Of a stretch of DNA of 16,839 nucleotides, positions 15,459 through 16,839 are shown in pieces. Position numbers and translations under genes: made by a program. Position 1 is the first letter of the stretch. Each line of letters opens with the position of its first letter. Source of the stretch: Chitinophaga pinensis (GTDB lineage: Bacteria > Bacteroidota > Bacteroidia > Chitinophagales > Chitinophagaceae); assembly GCA_945866165.1 (NCBI GenBank), contig CAMBGO010000029.1:1-16839 (forward strand), in the 5' to 3' direction. Below the pieces are notes generated by a model, which was given only the letters and a program-made list of their open reading frames with translations, was not told the origin of the DNA and searched no databases.

Positions 15459-15475
15459 AATTCATTGTTATGTAG

Positions 15476-15483
15476 CAAAATTA
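15476..15483 (-). promoter_or_regulatory. Candidate Bacteroidota -7 promoter element for the Nfu gene
   Basis: On the minus strand this reads TAATTTTG, an exact match to TAnnTTTG, 17 bases before the ATG at 15458. A TTG lies 26 bases further upstream, which is longer than the usual 19-21. Transcription would give a very short leader. The surrounding 235-base gap (15459-15693) holds no gene that I can support. Confidence 0.4.
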
Positions 15484-15693
15484 GCAAGAAGTTGCGGTTT
15501 TTGTATCCTCAAGTTGAATTTAGCTACCAATAAAGGTGAAATGCAGGTTAAATTTCCAAAATCGCAAAGGAATAGCCCCTTATGATAACAGAGATACGTG
15601 AAAACAAGATGAAGACCTTGGCTATACTTAAAATCTAACCCTGGAAATGAACAAAAATAAATTCACAGATTTACACTTATTCTAAAAAAGTAA

Positions 15694-16839
15694 CTAATCC
15701 ATAATCATAATAGCAGCCAATTGGGCTATTGAATCCCATAGATTTTGCAATCGTACATTTTCATTTTCAGAATGCTGATTATTGTCGTGGTTAACCAAAC
15801 ATAAGTTTATCACTTTGGCATTGAGGTGTTTCTCAAAAAGATAAAGTGGCAAACTACCGCCTGATGTTGGTTCTAATATTAGTTGCTCATTAGTTGCTGA
15901 TTGTACTGCCTTTATGACTTGTTGTGAAATAGGCAGATCTAATGGTGTTCGCTGAGCATTGTATCCACCTTTTACGATTTTTAATGTTGCAATCTTCGGA
16001 CGCATCAAACGCTCTTCATCAGTAGGGTCGCGATCTAACAATAAAAATCCTTGATCAATTATATGCTGTCGTACCAACTCAACCTGCTTTAAATAGTCGG
16101 TACCAAGCACCTGACGTAAATCAAGTGTAGCCCTGGATTCTGTGGTAATGACATTGCTAGCATGATCGCCTGCATCTGCACACCTGATTCCATTGATATT
16201 TAACGAGGGCCACTCAAAAGTTTCAAAAAGTGTTTTACCTCCTCCCTCTGGTTTGTTAATGCCCAATTCCTTTTTCATTTGCACATCAACAGAAGGAATT
16301 GCATTAAATGCATTTTTCTCAGATTCCGTAAACGGTATAACATCATCGTAGTAACCTTTTATAATTACTTTACCATCGTCATCTTTCATGCTGGCAAGCA
16401 ATTTGGACATCAATAGACAAGGATTAGGTGCCCAATTGCCGTAATGACCACTGTGCAATGGACGCTTAGGACCATATACAGTTAGATCAACATTTACATC
16501 GCCTCTTACACCAAAATCAATCATTGGCAGTCCTGATTGGTGAACAGGACCGTCACCAATCAACCACAAATCAGCCTTAAGCAAATCCTTATGCCTTTCC
16601 AAAATCTCTCCAAGGTGCAACGAACCAATCTCTTCCTCACCCTCAAAGAAAAATTTGATACTGTTATTCAATTTTATTCCACTCTTAATTAATGCATCGT
16701 ATGCATTGATAATGGTCATCACTCCGGCTTTATCATCTGAGCTACTCCGACAAGAGATTCTCCATTCTGGATCAAAGCGTTTTCCATTGATTGGAAATGA
16801 AATAGCTTTCCCAGACTGCTCAATGGATTTATCTAATAA
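15694..16839 (-). CDS. M20 family metallopeptidase/dipeptidase, N-terminus beyond the right edge
   Basis: The minus-strand frame is open from the window edge (16839) to the stop at 15694: 381 residues, with 39 codons upstream of the first internal GTG (16722). Visible M20 features include FDPEWRISCRSSSDDKAGVM (about 22-41), which holds the bridging metal ligand aspartate in SDDKAG. FFEGEEEIGS follows, with the catalytic glutamate and the next metal ligand, then WLIGDGPVHQSG and PLHSGHYGNWAPNPC in the dimerisation or lid domain. The final ligand is the histidine in NNQHSENENVR near the C-terminus. The first metal ligands (HxD) lie beyond the window. The order and DPEW motif match the carnosinase/CNDP-like dipeptidase subgroup. 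Starting the gene at the internal GTG would lose the SDDKAG aspartate, so the gene continues past the edge. Substrate is unknown; probably cytoplasmic, as no signal can be seen. Confidence 0.9.
   Translation of the reverse strand, partial: LLDKSIEQSGKAISFPINGKRFDPEWRISCRSSSDDKAGVMTIINAYDALIKSGIKLNNSIKFFFEGEEEIGSLHLGEILERHKDLLKADLWLIGDGPVHQSGLPMIDFGVRGDVNVDLTVYGPKRPLHSGHYGNWAPNPCLLMSKLLASMKDDDGKVIIKGYYDDVIPFTESEKNAFNAIPSVDVQMKKELGINKPEGGGKTLFETFEWPSLNINGIRCADAGDHASNVITTESRATLDLRQVLGTDYLKQVELVRQHIIDQGFLLLDRDPTDEERLMRPKIATLKIVKGGYNAQRTPLDLPISQQVIKAVQSATNEQLILEPTSGGSLPLYLFEKHLNAKVINLCLVNHDNNQHSENENVRLQNLWDSIAQLAAIMIMD

Overview
The window is an AT-rich chromosomal segment from a member of the Bacteroidota, probably Chitinophagia-like (inference). 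The main support is a secreted M1 aminopeptidase ending in a type IX secretion (T9SS) sorting domain. Other support comes from a GH3-family enzyme, a PnuC plus NadR-type kinase pair, an Nfu protein with its own N-terminal domain, TTG start codons, and TAnnTTTG-like -7 promoter elements in place of a sigma-70 -10 box. I see no mobile element, CRISPR array, tRNA, rRNA or prophage gene, and no gene-free stretch above 300 bases.

Left part (1-3028). The window opens inside the 5' end of rpoN (sigma-54) on the minus strand, of which only 40 codons are present. A small secreted protein gene is divergent from it. A three-gene minus-strand operon follows, in transcription order: radical SAM/SPASM protein, AI-2E-family permease, MarR regulator.

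Middle (3080-7442). A T9SS-exported M1 aminopeptidase and a small two-span membrane protein lie on the plus strand. The minus strand carries a prohibitin-like SPFH protein, an NTF2-like secreted protein, and an orphan gluconate 2-dehydrogenase subunit 3-type lipoprotein.

Plus-strand block (7588-11051). A GH3 adenylating enzyme is followed by a tight three-gene cluster: LysE-type exporter, unknown membrane/envelope protein, and monofunctional peptidoglycan glycosyltransferase (mtgA). Both lysE and mtgA appear to start with TTG, because in-frame stops lie just upstream. The mtgA gene overlaps the convergent GT39-type glycosyltransferase gene by 11 bases.

Right part (11041-16839). A minus-strand operon pnuC, nadR-like kinase, GT39-type transferase takes up nicotinamide riboside and phosphorylates it for NAD synthesis. 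A short-chain dehydrogenase gene is divergent from it and has no ATG, GTG or TTG upstream of its NAD(P)-binding motif. An Nfu-type iron-sulfur scaffold protein and an M20 dipeptidase that runs off the right edge complete the window.

Most of this is ordinary core and near-core Bacteroidota gene content. I do not see convincing evidence for a new multi-gene system. The points most worth checking are the missing start of the SDR gene, the rpoN end hidden at the left edge, the forced TTG starts, and several conserved-looking genes of unknown function.
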